NCBI RefSeq assembly: GCF_011046485.1
Contig: NZ_CP049256.1
Span: 2,914,001 to 2,978,000 of the forward strand
Length of the DNA: 64,000 nt
DNA from: Microbacterium sp. 4R-513
GTDB lineage: Bacteria > Actinomycetota > Actinomycetes > Actinomycetales > Microbacteriaceae
Direction of reading: 5' to 3'
Of the stretch, positions 8,785 to 17,016 are shown in pieces; position 1 is the first letter of the stretch; each line of letters begins with the position of its first letter. The position numbers and the translations under genes were made by a program. Below the pieces are notes generated by a model. That model was not told the DNA's origin and searched no databases. It saw nothing but the letters and a program-made list of their open reading frames with translations.

Positions 8785-9948
8785 TCAGCTGTGCCGCGGC
8801 GAAGTGCCGGGAGTCGCCTCGCGCAGCGACTCGAGCATCGCCCAGAAGGCGGGCTTCGGGGTGTAGTCATCCTCGAAGATCGTCGCCCAGCCCTCACCGG
8901 GGAAGACGCCGGGAACCCACGAGTTCGCGTCCGGGAAGCCCCAGACCGTGAAGGACGTGCACGCGGTCACGTTCAGGCACGCCGTCAGCATCGCGTCATA
9001 GCGCTCGGCCTGCACGGCGACCTGCTCGGGGGTCGGCCCCGTCTCTCCCGGCAGCACCGGGATGCGGACGTCCGCCTCGGTCACCGCCACTTCGAGCCCG
9101 AGCGCGGCGAAGCGCTCGAAGTTCGCCTGCATGGAGGTGTCGAAGCCGTACAGCAGGCTGAGGTGGCCCTGAGCGCCGAAGCCGCCGAGCGGAGCCCCGT
9201 CGGCAAGCATCCGCTGTGCGAGCGCGTAGTAGGCGTCGGTCTTCTCGTTGATGCCCTCCGCGTTGTAGTCGTTGAGGAAGAGCACCGCTTCCGGGTCGGC
9301 TTCGTGCGCCCAACGGAACGCGTCTTCGAGGAGGGCGATCGGGTCGGCGGCACAGGCCTTCAGGAAGGGGTTCGCCTCGGTGCGCAGCCGCACACCGCCG
9401 TTGTCCCAGGTGTCTTGGAAGATTTCGTTCGCGACATCCCACTGGTAGATCTCGCCCTTGAAGTGGCCCACCACCGTGCGGATGTGGTCTTCGAGCACGT
9501 CACGCGCCTGGTCACAGGTCCAGGTCTGGCTGGCCGTGGTCACCCAGGCAGGGTTCTGGCTGTGCCACAGAAGCGTGTGGCCGCGCACCTGCTGGTGGTT
9601 AGCCTTGGCGAAAGCGACCAGTGCATCGGCGGACGTGAAGTCGTAGACGTCTGGCGCGGGATGGATGGACTCCCACTTCATGTCGTTCTCGGGCGTCAGC
9701 GACGAGAACTGGGCGCTGAGAACCTGCTGGTATTCGGTGGGTGCCTTGCGGTCGTACTGCACGAGATCCCTGGCGCCCCACACGGCGCTGCCGATCGCGA
9801 GATCGCGAGGCGCCTGGTTGCGAAGGGTGTTCTTGTCGGCATGGCTGTACCCGGGCGGCTCCGCGTTCGCCGCGGTCGCGCCCAGAAGGGGGAATACGAG
9901 GGCTGCGGTGGCCGTGGCCACCACGAGCGATCGAAGGGATCGTCGCAT
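8785..9948 (-). CDS. Secreted endo-1,4-beta-xylanase, GH10
   Basis: The enzyme cleaves beta-1,4 bonds in xylan outside the cell by the retaining mechanism. The 387-residue precursor has a signal peptide (MRRSLRS, hydrophobic core, likely cut after ATAANA at residue 29) and a single GH10 domain. E175 in WDVANEIF is the acid/base and E291 in VTEADVR the nucleophile. The motifs HTLLWHSQNPAW and FTVWGFPDANSW are also typical. There is no carbohydrate-binding module. The start at 9948 is preceded by AGGAG. The gene stands alone, without xyloside transporters or xylosidase nearby, and a LacI-like operator lies 57 nt upstream. Confidence 0.95.
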   Translation of the reverse strand: MRRSLRSLVVATATAALVFPLLGATAANAEPPGYSHADKNTLRNQAPRDLAIGSAVWGARDLVQYDRKAPTEYQQVLSAQFSSLTPENDMKWESIHPAPDVYDFTSADALVAFAKANHQQVRGHTLLWHSQNPAWVTTASQTWTCDQARDVLEDHIRTVVGHFKGEIYQWDVANEIFQDTWDNGGVRLRTEANPFLKACAADPIALLEDAFRWAHEADPEAVLFLNDYNAEGINEKTDAYYALAQRMLADGAPLGGFGAQGHLSLLYGFDTSMQANFERFAALGLEVAVTEADVRIPVLPGETGPTPEQVAVQAERYDAMLTACLNVTACTSFTVWGFPDANSWVPGVFPGEGWATIFEDDYTPKPAFWAMLESLREATPGTSPRHS

Positions 9949-10004
9949 GGGGGGAACTCCTGACATCGTCGTCGGTCATGTGCGGCGGGGGGATGACGCA
10001 AATG

Positions 10005-10020
10005 TTCTTGCGCGCAACAA
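10005..10020. promoter_or_regulatory. LacI-family-like operator upstream of the xylanase gene
   Basis: A perfect 10-bp core TTGCGCGCAA at 10008-10017 extends to a 16-bp palindrome with one mismatched pair. The central CG and TTGC/GCAA arms match the general pattern of LacI-family sugar-responsive operators. The inducer and regulator are not in the window. Confidence 0.5.
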
Positions 10021-10081
10021 ACACGCTAAGCGGCGCCCGCGGGCGTGGCAAAAGGTTTCGAGAGTTTTCGAGGAGCCCGGC

Positions 10082-10429
10082 CTAGCGTCCCTGACGCTTC
10101 TTGTAGGGCTTCGGCTGCCCTTTGACGACGGGTGCCCGGCCCTTGCCCTTCGACGCCTTCGCCTTGCCGCCGGCCTTCACGACCGGCTCAGGTGCCGGCG
10201 GCGCAGCGGCGATCCGCTGCCTGGCCTCATCGAGCAGGAGTGCTCCGGCCGGGGTCAGCGTGCGGTCGGCTCCTTCTCCCGACATGAGCGGGTGTCCGAC
10301 TTCCGCTTCGAGCTTGTCGATCGACGAGTACAGAGACGGCAGGGGGATGCCGAGGGCTCCGGCGGCGCGCGGGAAGTGCAGGTCGTTCTCGACCAGCGCC
10401 ACGAACCGTCGAAGGAGGGCGATCTTCAC
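10082..10429 (-). CDS. Miniature LysR-type HTH protein with Lys-rich tail
   Basis: A 115-residue protein made of only the LysR N-terminal winged helix-turn-helix (about residues 1-72, with LRRFVALVENDLHFPRAAGALGIPLPSLYSSIDKLEAEVGHPL) followed by a Lys/Gly/Pro-rich basic tail (about residues 83-115). The usual 200-residue effector-binding domain is absent, so ligand control of the normal LysR type is unlikely. The GTG at 10429 was preferred because AAAGG lies upstream and the HTH then begins at residue 1; GTG at 10501 is possible. It is divergent from the aldo/keto reductase. I infer DNA binding, and the tail may add non-specific affinity. Confidence 0.7.
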   Translation of the reverse strand: MKIALLRRFVALVENDLHFPRAAGALGIPLPSLYSSIDKLEAEVGHPLMSGEGADRTLTPAGALLLDEARQRIAAAPPAPEPVVKAGGKAKASKGKGRAPVVKGQPKPYKKRQGR

Positions 10430-10568
10430 GGCGGTGCCTTTCGTCGCGACGGGGAGCGTTCCGGCATCCAGGATCCCACGCGCGGGATAAGCGTCGAGCA
10501 CGCCGTTGTCCAGTCCCGGTCGGGTGTCGACGGCGACTGGCAGTCTGGACTCCCGAGAAAGGAGCGCC

Positions 10569-11465
10569 ATGCAGCAGCGCACTCTGGCAGGACGACAGGT
10601 ATCCGCGATCGGACTCGGCGCCATGCCCCTGTCGATGAACAACGACAAGGAGTACCCGTCGTTCGAAGACGCCGTCACGACAGTGCACGCGGCGCTCGAC
10701 GCCGGTGTGACACTCATCGACACGGCGGACATCTACGCGCCTGCGTGGGACCAGATGGGGCACAACGAGCGCATCGTCGCCGAGGCGCTGCGCACGTGGA
10801 ATGGGGATGCCTCGAGCATCTTCGTCACGACCAAGGGCGGCATCACGCGCAGCGAGGGTGAGGTCTGGGGTCGCGACGGCTCCGAGGCGTACCTGCGATC
10901 GGCGGTCGAGAAGTCGCTCGAGATCCTCGGGCTGGACCAGATCGAGCTGTACCAGTACCACCGGCCCGACCGCTGGCTGGTGTACGGCGACATCATGAAG
11001 GCTCTGGGGAAGCTGCAGCAGGAAGGGCTCGTGCGAGCGGTGGGCATCTCGAATGCGAGCGTCGAGGAGATCCAGATCGCGATCGACGTTCTCGGTGAGG
11101 GGAACCTCGCGAGCGTGCAGAACGAGTTCTCGCCGCGGCATCCAGGAAGCTACAGCGAACTGCGCTTCTGCGGGGCACGGGGAATCGCGTTCCTGCCTTG
11201 GAGCCCGCTCGGCGGCACGGGTGGGGGAGCGCGGAGCGTCGGCGACCGTTTCTCGGCATTCCGCGAGGTCGGCGAAGCGCACGGCGTGAGCCCGCAGCGG
11301 GTGGTGCTCGCGTGGGAGCTCGCGCTCGACCCGCATGTCATCCCGATCCCGGGAGCGCGGCGCGCGGCGTCCATCACCGATTCCGCACAGGCGGCCGATC
11401 TCGAGCTCAGCCCGGATGAGGTCACGAGGCTCTCGGAGTCGGTCGGGATCTTCGCCGAGGGCTGA
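10569..11465 (+). CDS. Aldo/keto reductase
   Basis: A 298-residue NADPH-dependent oxidoreductase of the AKR superfamily. Visible features are the N-terminal barrel entry (VSAIGLGAMPLS), the active-site region IDTADIYAP (D51, Y56), the catalytic Lys in VTTKGG, the His in YQYHRPD, and the cofactor-binding end PIPGARRAASI. The ATG at 10569 has AGGAG 4 nt upstream. The substrate is unknown. It is divergent from the miniature LysR-like protein, which may regulate it. Confidence 0.9.
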   Translation: MQQRTLAGRQVSAIGLGAMPLSMNNDKEYPSFEDAVTTVHAALDAGVTLIDTADIYAPAWDQMGHNERIVAEALRTWNGDASSIFVTTKGGITRSEGEVWGRDGSEAYLRSAVEKSLEILGLDQIELYQYHRPDRWLVYGDIMKALGKLQQEGLVRAVGISNASVEEIQIAIDVLGEGNLASVQNEFSPRHPGSYSELRFCGARGIAFLPWSPLGGTGGGARSVGDRFSAFREVGEAHGVSPQRVVLAWELALDPHVIPIPGARRAASITDSAQAADLELSPDEVTRLSESVGIFAEG

Positions 11466-11477
11466 GGCGGGGGCTGG

Positions 11478-11702
11478 TTACAGCGAGACGTCCGTTTCGA
11501 TGGCTTCGGCGAGCTCGTCGATCGCGGCGGGCGCGAGCGTGACGCCGGCCGCCTCCAGCCGCTCGCCCAGGAGAAGGCTCAGGTCATCGGTCACCCTTCC
11601 GTGACGGATGTCGTCCTCCACCTCGGCGATGACGCGTTCGATCGCGGCGGTGCGATCGTCGTCGTCGAGCCCGCCGTCGAGGTGCGCGTTGTGGATGCTC
11701 AT
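11478..11702 (-). CDS. Small acidic hypothetical protein
   Basis: A 74-residue acidic, helical protein (MSIHNAHLDGG, then an Asp/Glu-rich segment with VIAEVEDDIRHGRVTDDLSLLLGERLEAAGV). It has no signal peptide or membrane segment. The C-terminal half resembles a short helical repeat. I chose ATG 11702, which is preceded by GGTGAG; an upstream GTG at 11738 would add 12 residues. I do not recognise a family. It converges on the aldo/keto reductase with a 12-nt gap. Confidence 0.55.
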   Translation of the reverse strand: MSIHNAHLDGGLDDDDRTAAIERVIAEVEDDIRHGRVTDDLSLLLGERLEAAGVTLAPAAIDELAEAIETDVSL

Positions 11703-11794
11703 GCGCTCACCATCGTGCAGGACGCTGCTTCGCCGCACCCCCTTGACAGTGCTGCGGCCCTGGCTCCGACCCGTCGGGGCGGCCGATTCGTTGA

Positions 11795-12994
11795 TCAGCC
11801 CAGCGGTGCGACGTCGAGCGTGAAGCGGTGCCCGCGCAGGCGGTCGGCGAGCTGCTCGCCCATGGCGACCACCGGCGTGAGGACTCCGGCGCGTTCGGGA
11901 AGATCGTCGAGCGCGAGGCTCAATGCGGACTCGCCCAGCATGACTCCGGTGCCGCCGTACCCAGGGTCGAACGGAGCTGCCACGGTCGCGCGCACGGGCT
12001 CGCCCTCAACTGGATAGACGTCGACATCGAGGACGAAGCGCCCGTGCTCGATGGTCTTCGGGCTCGGACCGGTGCCGGGTGCAGGGAGGGCCCGATCGAC
12101 GACCGCGCGGGTCGGGGCGAACGACATCGCACCGACCAGCGCACCGGTTCCGAGCGTGATGCCCGCCGCGCGGAGGAATCCGGCAGGCCCGCGACCCGTC
12201 CGGACGACCTCGCGATACCGCATGAGCTGGCCGTAGCTCCATCCCGTCAGGTAGTTCGTGCGCTGCACGATCTGCTGGTTGTAAGCGCCCATGATGAAGG
12301 GCGCCTGCCACACCCCGCGCTCCTTGCCCCAGCCGCTGCCCGACCCGCCGGGCAGTCGAACGGACGGACCCGGCGTGAGGGCGTAGGGGCTGGCGATGAG
12401 ACGACGGGTCGAGGCATCCGTCTTCGCCTCCTTGAGCTGCTGGCGCAGGGAGTCGATCGTCCCGCCGCTGATGCCGGCGCGCATCGATCGCACCCGCAGG
12501 GTCGCTGCCACGATCGGCACTCGGCCGGCAGCCGCGTGCGCAAGGCCCAGCCCGAGATCGGAGGGAATCGAGTCGAAGCCGCACGAGTGCACGATCCTGG
12601 CGCCGCTCTTCTCGGCCGCCTCGTGATTCTGCTCGATGCTGCGGGCGACGAAGATGCTCTCGCCCGACAGGTCGGCGTAGTGGGTGCCCGCCCGGGCGGA
12701 GGCCGATGCGACACCCAGGCCGTAGCGCAAGTACGGACCGACGGTGGTGGCGATGACGGAGGTGGATGCTGCGAGCCGGGCGACGGCTCTGTCGTCGGCG
12801 GTGTCGACCTCGACCGTGGGCCAGTCGACGCCGAGTTCCCGCGTGAGGTCCGTCAGGCGGTCCCGCGAGCGGCCGGCGAGGGCGATCCGCACCCCGTCGG
12901 GCGCAGATCGCGCCAGATGGCGGGCCGTGAACCTGCCGACGAAACCGGTCGCGCCGAGGAGGACGATGTCATGGTCGCGGTCGTTCGGGCTCAT
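11795..12994 (-). CDS. Saccharopine dehydrogenase-like oxidoreductase (trans-acting enoyl reductase type)
   Basis: A 399-residue Rossmann-fold protein. The NAD(P) motif is VLLGATGFVGRFTARHL at about residues 11-27. The family signatures TVGPYLRYG, HYADLSGE and HSCGFDSIPSDLG match actinobacterial saccharopine-dehydrogenase-like proteins, a group that includes mycobacterial trans-acting enoyl reductases of lipid synthesis. Lysine metabolism is unlikely. No polyketide synthase or lipid gene is nearby, so the substrate is open. A TAGGCT box 8 nt before the ATG suggests a leaderless message. Confidence 0.82.
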   Translation of the reverse strand: MSPNDRDHDIVLLGATGFVGRFTARHLARSAPDGVRIALAGRSRDRLTDLTRELGVDWPTVEVDTADDRAVARLAASTSVIATTVGPYLRYGLGVASASARAGTHYADLSGESIFVARSIEQNHEAAEKSGARIVHSCGFDSIPSDLGLGLAHAAAGRVPIVAATLRVRSMRAGISGGTIDSLRQQLKEAKTDASTRRLIASPYALTPGPSVRLPGGSGSGWGKERGVWQAPFIMGAYNQQIVQRTNYLTGWSYGQLMRYREVVRTGRGPAGFLRAAGITLGTGALVGAMSFAPTRAVVDRALPAPGTGPSPKTIEHGRFVLDVDVYPVEGEPVRATVAAPFDPGYGGTGVMLGESALSLALDDLPERAGVLTPVVAMGEQLADRLRGHRFTLDVAPLG

Positions 12995-13002
12995 GGCGTG
13001 GG

Positions 13003-13008
13003 AGCCTA
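13003..13008 (-). promoter_or_regulatory. -10 box for the saccharopine-dehydrogenase-like gene
   Basis: TAGGCT on the minus strand lies 8 nt before the ATG at 12994, with no Shine-Dalgarno sequence. Confidence 0.5.
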
Positions 13009-13054
13009 CGCGCGGAGGCCGGGGAGCGGCATCGGGTTGCGGTCGGCGTCCCGG

Positions 13055-13444
13055 TCAGGCATGCAGGGCGTCGAACTCGCGCTGCAGGTACTTCGGCGCC
13101 TGGACCCGCCACGCCTCGACGACGAGCTCGGTGAGGTGGTCGCGATCGATGCGGGCCATGCGGAACGCGATCTTGGGCTCTCCCCAGCCGGTCGTCTGCG
13201 GCAGGAACACGTCGGGGGCCATCTCGCGCAGGGCGAGGGCGTCGAGCTCGTCGGCGACCTTCACGCCGAGGACGAGCTCGGCGGCGACGATGGCGCGGAC
13301 GTCTTCGGGGATGCTGGGCCACGGGTGGCATTCCCACGCGAACAGCTTGTTGCGCACGAACCACGCCGCGCCGCCCGTCGTCGCGCGCTCCTCGCTGCCG
13401 GGCAGGTCGCCTGCGATGCTCCGCACATCGTCGAGAGTCGCCAC
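13055..13444 (-). CDS. MmcQ/YjbR family DNA-binding-like protein
   Basis: A 129-residue member of the MmcQ/YjbR fold (MATLDDVRSIAGDLPGSEE at the start, WGEPKIAFRM and a conserved WRVQAPKYL near the end). The family resembles DNA-binding domains, but its role is not established. The GTG at 13444 was chosen because a TACGAT -10 box lies 6 nt upstream and because the family's first helix then begins at residue 4. It sits between the MATE gene and the oxidoreductase, all on the minus strand. Confidence 0.8.
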   Translation of the reverse strand: MATLDDVRSIAGDLPGSEERATTGGAAWFVRNKLFAWECHPWPSIPEDVRAIVAAELVLGVKVADELDALALREMAPDVFLPQTTGWGEPKIAFRMARIDRDHLTELVVEAWRVQAPKYLQREFDALHA

Positions 13445-13450
13445 GCCGAG

Positions 13451-13456
13451 ATCGTA
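13451..13456 (-). promoter_or_regulatory. -10 box for leaderless yjbR-like gene
   Basis: TACGAT on the minus strand lies 6 nt before the GTG at 13444. Confidence 0.45.
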
Positions 13457-13478
13457 CGCGGGACCCCCGACACAGGTT

Positions 13479-15008
13479 TCATCCGCGGGTGCGCCGTGGG
13501 GCTCGCGCGGATCGGGGGAGCACACGGCGCCCCCGCCGGACGGTGGGCACAGACCCGGTGCTCGCGCCGCCGGGCAGCCCGATCGACGCCGTGACGACGG
13601 CATCCACCGTCATCGATCCGTCCGTGGGACCCATGACGGCGATCGGAGTCGTCGGCGTCCAGACCATCGGCGAGACCGGTGCCGCAGCCAGCTGCCGGCG
13701 CGCGTGGAGGTATGCCGGCACCAGCACCACGACGGCACCGAGCCACGCGAGGGGATTGCTCGCGGCGACGCCGATGAACCCGAGCGCCGTGCCGAGGACG
13801 ACGGCGGCACCGACGCGCATGACCAGTTCGATCACGCCCGTCACGGTCGGGATGAGCGTGTGGCCGAGACCCTGCAGCGCGCCGCGCACGACGAACAGGA
13901 TGCCGAGGATCCAGTAGGTCGCGCCGTTGATCGCGAGCATCTGCGCCGCGAGGCCGACGACCTCAGGCGAGCCGCCGCCGACGAAGAGCCGGATGAGCGT
14001 CGCGCCGAACGTCACCATCAGCGCGCCGAGCACCAGGGCGGCGGCGACCGCGATCCACGTCGCCTGCGTCACGCCGCGGAGGATGCGGTCGGGACGGCCG
14101 CCGCCGTGATTCTGCGCGACGTACATCGAGACGGCGAGTCCGAGGGACTGCAGCAGGGCGACCGCGAGCCCGTCGACGCGTGATGCCGCGGTGTAGGCGG
14201 CGACCGCGTCGGTCCCGAGCTGGTTGAGCGCCACCTGGACCGCGAGGGTGCCGATGGCGATGATGGAGGCCTGGAAGCCCATCGGGAGCCCGAGACGCAG
14301 GTGCGCCCCGAGCTCGGCTCGCGAGACGCGCCAGTCGTCGCGACGGACATGGAGCACAGGCATCCGTCGACGCACGAACTGGAGGCAGAGGAGCACCGAC
14401 ACGGCCTGCGACACGACCGTCGCGAGGGCGGCTCCACCGACGCCCCACCCGAAGGCTCCCACCATGAGGATGACGAGCCCGACGTTGAGCCCGCAGGCGA
14501 GGGTCAGGAAGATGAGCGGGGTGCGGGAGTCGCCGATCGCGCGGATGATCGCGGACAGATAGTTGAAGAACATGAGCGCGCCGGCGCCCAGGAAGCTGAT
14601 CTGGGCGAAGACGACGGCGTCGTCCATGAGCTCGGGCGGAGTCTGCAGCAGCTCGAGAAGGGGGCGGCTCAGAAGCGGAGCGCCCACCGTCAGCAGCACC
14701 GAGCACACGGCCGTGAGGAGCGTGCCCGCCGCGACCGAACGGCGCACGGCGCGGAAGTCCTGAGCGCCGAACGCCTGAGCGGTGGGGATCGCGAAGCCGG
14801 ACGTCAGTCCCCACGCGAACCCGAGCAGCAGGAACAGCATGCTGCCCGTCGCGCCGACGGCTGCCAGCGCGTCGACGCCGAGGTGGCGTCCGACGACGAT
14901 CGCGTCGGCGAACTGGTACAGCTGCTGCACGACGTTGCCGATGAGAAGGGGCACGGAGAACAGGGCGATGACGCGCCAAGGGCGGCCCGTCGTCAGGGCA
15001 GTGGACAT
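13479..15008 (-). CDS. MATE-family multidrug/Na+ efflux transporter
   Basis: A 509-residue polytopic membrane protein with the 12-helix layout of MATE transporters (NorM/DinF type), which exchange cations for drugs or metabolites. Typical segments are LFSVPLLIGNVVQQLYQFADAIVVG at the N-terminus and GAATLIRLF and NGATYWILGILFVVRGALQGLG in the second half. The C-terminal 60 residues are a polar, Arg-rich tail longer than usual. The ATG at 15008 has GAGAG upstream, and an odd-length palindrome lies about 75 nt upstream. Confidence 0.9.
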   Translation of the reverse strand: MSTALTTGRPWRVIALFSVPLLIGNVVQQLYQFADAIVVGRHLGVDALAAVGATGSMLFLLLGFAWGLTSGFAIPTAQAFGAQDFRAVRRSVAAGTLLTAVCSVLLTVGAPLLSRPLLELLQTPPELMDDAVVFAQISFLGAGALMFFNYLSAIIRAIGDSRTPLIFLTLACGLNVGLVILMVGAFGWGVGGAALATVVSQAVSVLLCLQFVRRRMPVLHVRRDDWRVSRAELGAHLRLGLPMGFQASIIAIGTLAVQVALNQLGTDAVAAYTAASRVDGLAVALLQSLGLAVSMYVAQNHGGGRPDRILRGVTQATWIAVAAALVLGALMVTFGATLIRLFVGGGSPEVVGLAAQMLAINGATYWILGILFVVRGALQGLGHTLIPTVTGVIELVMRVGAAVVLGTALGFIGVAASNPLAWLGAVVVLVPAYLHARRQLAAAPVSPMVWTPTTPIAVMGPTDGSMTVDAVVTASIGLPGGASTGSVPTVRRGRRVLPRSARAPRRTRG

Positions 15009-15080
15009 GAACGTGCTCTCGAAGGGAGAAGAAGGGGAGGGGAGGATGCCGGAAAAGCCGACCGTCAAGTCTATCGAAAC

Positions 15081-15093
15081 GATTCGGCGAATC
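15081..15093. promoter_or_regulatory. Palindrome upstream of the MATE gene, candidate operator
   Basis: GATTCG and CGAATC flank a single central base (13 bp, perfect arms). It is placed where a repressor could block the MATE promoter. No regulator gene is adjacent. Confidence 0.35.
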
Positions 15094-15262
15094 CTGTGCG
15101 CGAGCTTCGTGTCGCGGGCGAGGCGTGCGCGATCAGACCGGGCCTGTGAACTCCGGCCGGCTGCCCCGCCTCGGTCCGATTGTCTGGGTGACCACAATCC
15201 AGCGGCGGCGGTCGTGCGCGTCGATGGGCGTCGGCGAGCGCGGCATCCACAAGACTCAGGGG

Positions 15263-15661
15263 ATGCCTCTGGTCGACCACCTCGGAATCACCGTCGAAGA
15301 CCTGCCCCGCGGGGTCGCGCAGTTCGATCCGGTCCTCACGGCTCTCGGGTTCGAGCGGACCGACGCGGCGGACTCCGTCTCCTGGTACGCGGAGGGCGAG
15401 ACGGAGCTCATCCTGTTCCCGGCTCGCGAGCCGGGAACGGGCCCGCATCGGCATGGAACGGTGGGATGGCAGCATCTCGCCTTCGACGTCGCCTCGCGCG
15501 ACGAGGTCGACCGGCTGCACGACCTCGCGCTCGCCGCGGGCTGGACCGCGGTGCGGAAACCTAAGCTCTACCCGCGGTTCAATGAGCGCTACTACGCCGC
15601 CTTCGTCGAGGACGACAACGGCATCCGCCTCGAGTTCATGTTCAACCCTCCCAAGTCCTGA
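15263..15661 (+). CDS. VOC-superfamily protein (glyoxalase / dioxygenase fold)
   Basis: A 132-residue vicinal-oxygen-chelate domain. It begins MPLVDHLGITVEDLPRGVAQ, where H6 is in the place of the first metal ligand. HLAFDVASRDEV carries a further His, and the Glu of GIRLEFMFN matches the terminal metal ligand. Single-domain VOC proteins dimerise and include glyoxalases, bleomycin-binding proteins and isomerases. The substrate is not predictable. The start codon ATG 15263 was chosen because the VOC fold begins directly after it. Confidence 0.85.
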   Translation: MPLVDHLGITVEDLPRGVAQFDPVLTALGFERTDAADSVSWYAEGETELILFPAREPGTGPHRHGTVGWQHLAFDVASRDEVDRLHDLALAAGWTAVRKPKLYPRFNERYYAAFVEDDNGIRLEFMFNPPKS

Positions 15662-15718
15662 GAACTTCGGCCCGGACGGGCGGCTTGACGCCGCGCGCGA
15701 GCCGATCCCAAGTGATAT

Positions 15719-16486
15719 CTACGAGGTGCGCTCACCCGGCGCCCACACGGCCGGATCGGTCTCGTCGAGGGCGGCCATCGCCGCGCGGCGGCCCTCTGCG
15801 ATGAGGCGGGGCACGTCTGACATCGTCCACTGCGCCATCCGCTCCATCTCGGGCTGGATGAGGAGCACCGACGGATCCCGCATGAGGTCGGCGGTTCGCG
15901 TGACGGTGCGCATCATGCGGACGTTCTCCCACTTCGCGTGGAGTCGCACCACGATCACACGCTCCGCTCCGAGCAGACGCGTGGCCTGGACGGGAACGTT
16001 GTCGATCATCCCGCCGTCGGCGAGCAGCGCACCGTGGCGACGAACGGGCGGGATCAACCCGGGAACGGCGATGGTCGAGCGCAGTGCGATGCTGAGCGGG
16101 CCGTGATCGATCACGACGAGCCGTCTGGTGCGCAGATCGGTGGCCGCCGCGGCGAAGCGGCGAGGGAGTTCCTCGATGAGCGGGTCCGTGCCGAGCGCGC
16201 GCCGCACGGACCTGGCGACGACGCTCGAATCGAGGAGGCCCCATCGCGGCGCGCCCGACCAGCCGGCGATCTGGCGCCACTTGAACGCGAGCGCGGCGCG
16301 CTCGATCGCGGAGGGATCGACATCTGCCGCGTAGGCGGCGGCGACGAGCGCACCGGAGCTCGTGCCCGTCGCCACACCGGGACGGATGCCTCGCTCCGCG
16401 AGCACCTGCAGCACCCCGACGTGCGCGGCGCCGAAGGCACCGCCGCCACCCAGAGTGAGACCGAGGGTCGGGTCATCGCGCGACAC
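15719..16486 (-). CDS. Patatin-like phospholipase
   Basis: A 255-residue patatin-fold serine hydrolase. The oxyanion loop GGGGAFGAAHVGVL is near residues 13-26. The nucleophile Ser lies in GTSSG (about 41-45) and the dyad Asp in ADGGMIDNVP (about 157-166). Such proteins hydrolyse lipid acyl esters, and bacterial members like RssA are of unknown role. The GTG at 16486 is preceded 6 nt upstream by TACGTT, giving a leaderless start. No signal peptide is present. Confidence 0.88.
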   Translation of the reverse strand: MSRDDPTLGLTLGGGGAFGAAHVGVLQVLAERGIRPGVATGTSSGALVAAAYAADVDPSAIERAALAFKWRQIAGWSGAPRWGLLDSSVVARSVRRALGTDPLIEELPRRFAAAATDLRTRRLVVIDHGPLSIALRSTIAVPGLIPPVRRHGALLADGGMIDNVPVQATRLLGAERVIVVRLHAKWENVRMMRTVTRTADLMRDPSVLLIQPEMERMAQWTMSDVPRLIAEGRRAAMAALDETDPAVWAPGERTS

Positions 16487-16492
16487 GGCGCG

Positions 16493-16498
16493 AACGTA
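16493..16498 (-). promoter_or_regulatory. -10 box for leaderless patatin gene
   Basis: TACGTT on the minus strand lies 6 nt before the GTG at 16486. Confidence 0.4.
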
Positions 16499-16554
16499 GC
16501 ACCGTGGAGCGGGCGACCCGAGCGGTCCTCACCCGCGCCGCGCGACCACAACGG

Positions 16555-16860
16555 TCACTCGCCGCCGAGGAGCCAGGTGCGCACCAGCCACGATTCGGCG
16601 ACGCCCTCGGTCACGAACGGGTCGGAGGCTGCGAAAGTCTCGGCCGCCTCCCGCGTGGTGAAGACGTTCATGGCGCCCGCCTGGCCTTCGATCGTGTCGG
16701 CGAAGGGCCCCGTCAGCAGCAGCTCGCCGGGGCGGGACGCCTGAAAGTCCAGCGTGTAGGCGTGGTGTGCCGGAAACATCTCGGGGATGCGCGTCCGCGC
16801 CTCCGGGCCCGAGAAGTAGAGCAGCACGAAGCGTTCCGTCCACTGGGGCATCTCGGCCAT
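16555..16860 (-). CDS. YciI-family protein
   Basis: A 101-residue protein of the YciI/YCII ferredoxin-like fold: RFVLLYFSGPEARTR, PAHHAYTLDFQ, ELLLTGPF, a conserved DPFVTEG and a final Trp-rich ESWLVRTW. The family's activity is unproven, though a His-Asp pair is thought to be catalytic. The ATG lies 1 nt after the stop of a 17-codon upstream ORF on the same strand, so its translation is probably coupled to that ORF. Confidence 0.85.
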   Translation of the reverse strand: MAEMPQWTERFVLLYFSGPEARTRIPEMFPAHHAYTLDFQASRPGELLLTGPFADTIEGQAGAMNVFTTREAAETFAASDPFVTEGVAESWLVRTWLLGGE

Positions 16861-16861
16861 G

Positions 16862-16915
16862 TCAGGACGCCTCTTCGCGCGGGAATCCGCTGGGGGCGAT
16901 CAGGTACTTCGTCAT
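16862..16915 (-). CDS. 17-codon upstream ORF, leader peptide or paralogue remnant
   Basis: The peptide MTKYLIAPSGFPREEAS has a strong AGAGGAG ribosome site 7 nt before its ATG, stronger than the site in front of the YciI gene. Its stop codon TGA is 1 nt from the YciI ATG. The opening MTKYLI resembles the N-terminus of other actinobacterial YciI-related proteins (from memory), so it could be the stub of a deleted tandem paralogue that now serves as a translational leader. Confidence 0.5.
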   Translation of the reverse strand: MTKYLIAPSGFPREEAS

Positions 16916-17016
16916 ACAGCGCTCCTCTTCCGTCGCGACGCTTCTGGCCGCAGACACCGCAACATTCTGAACGGTGCCGCCGACGCTCGCCACGGGTCGC
17001 GGCATCCGGTCGATCG

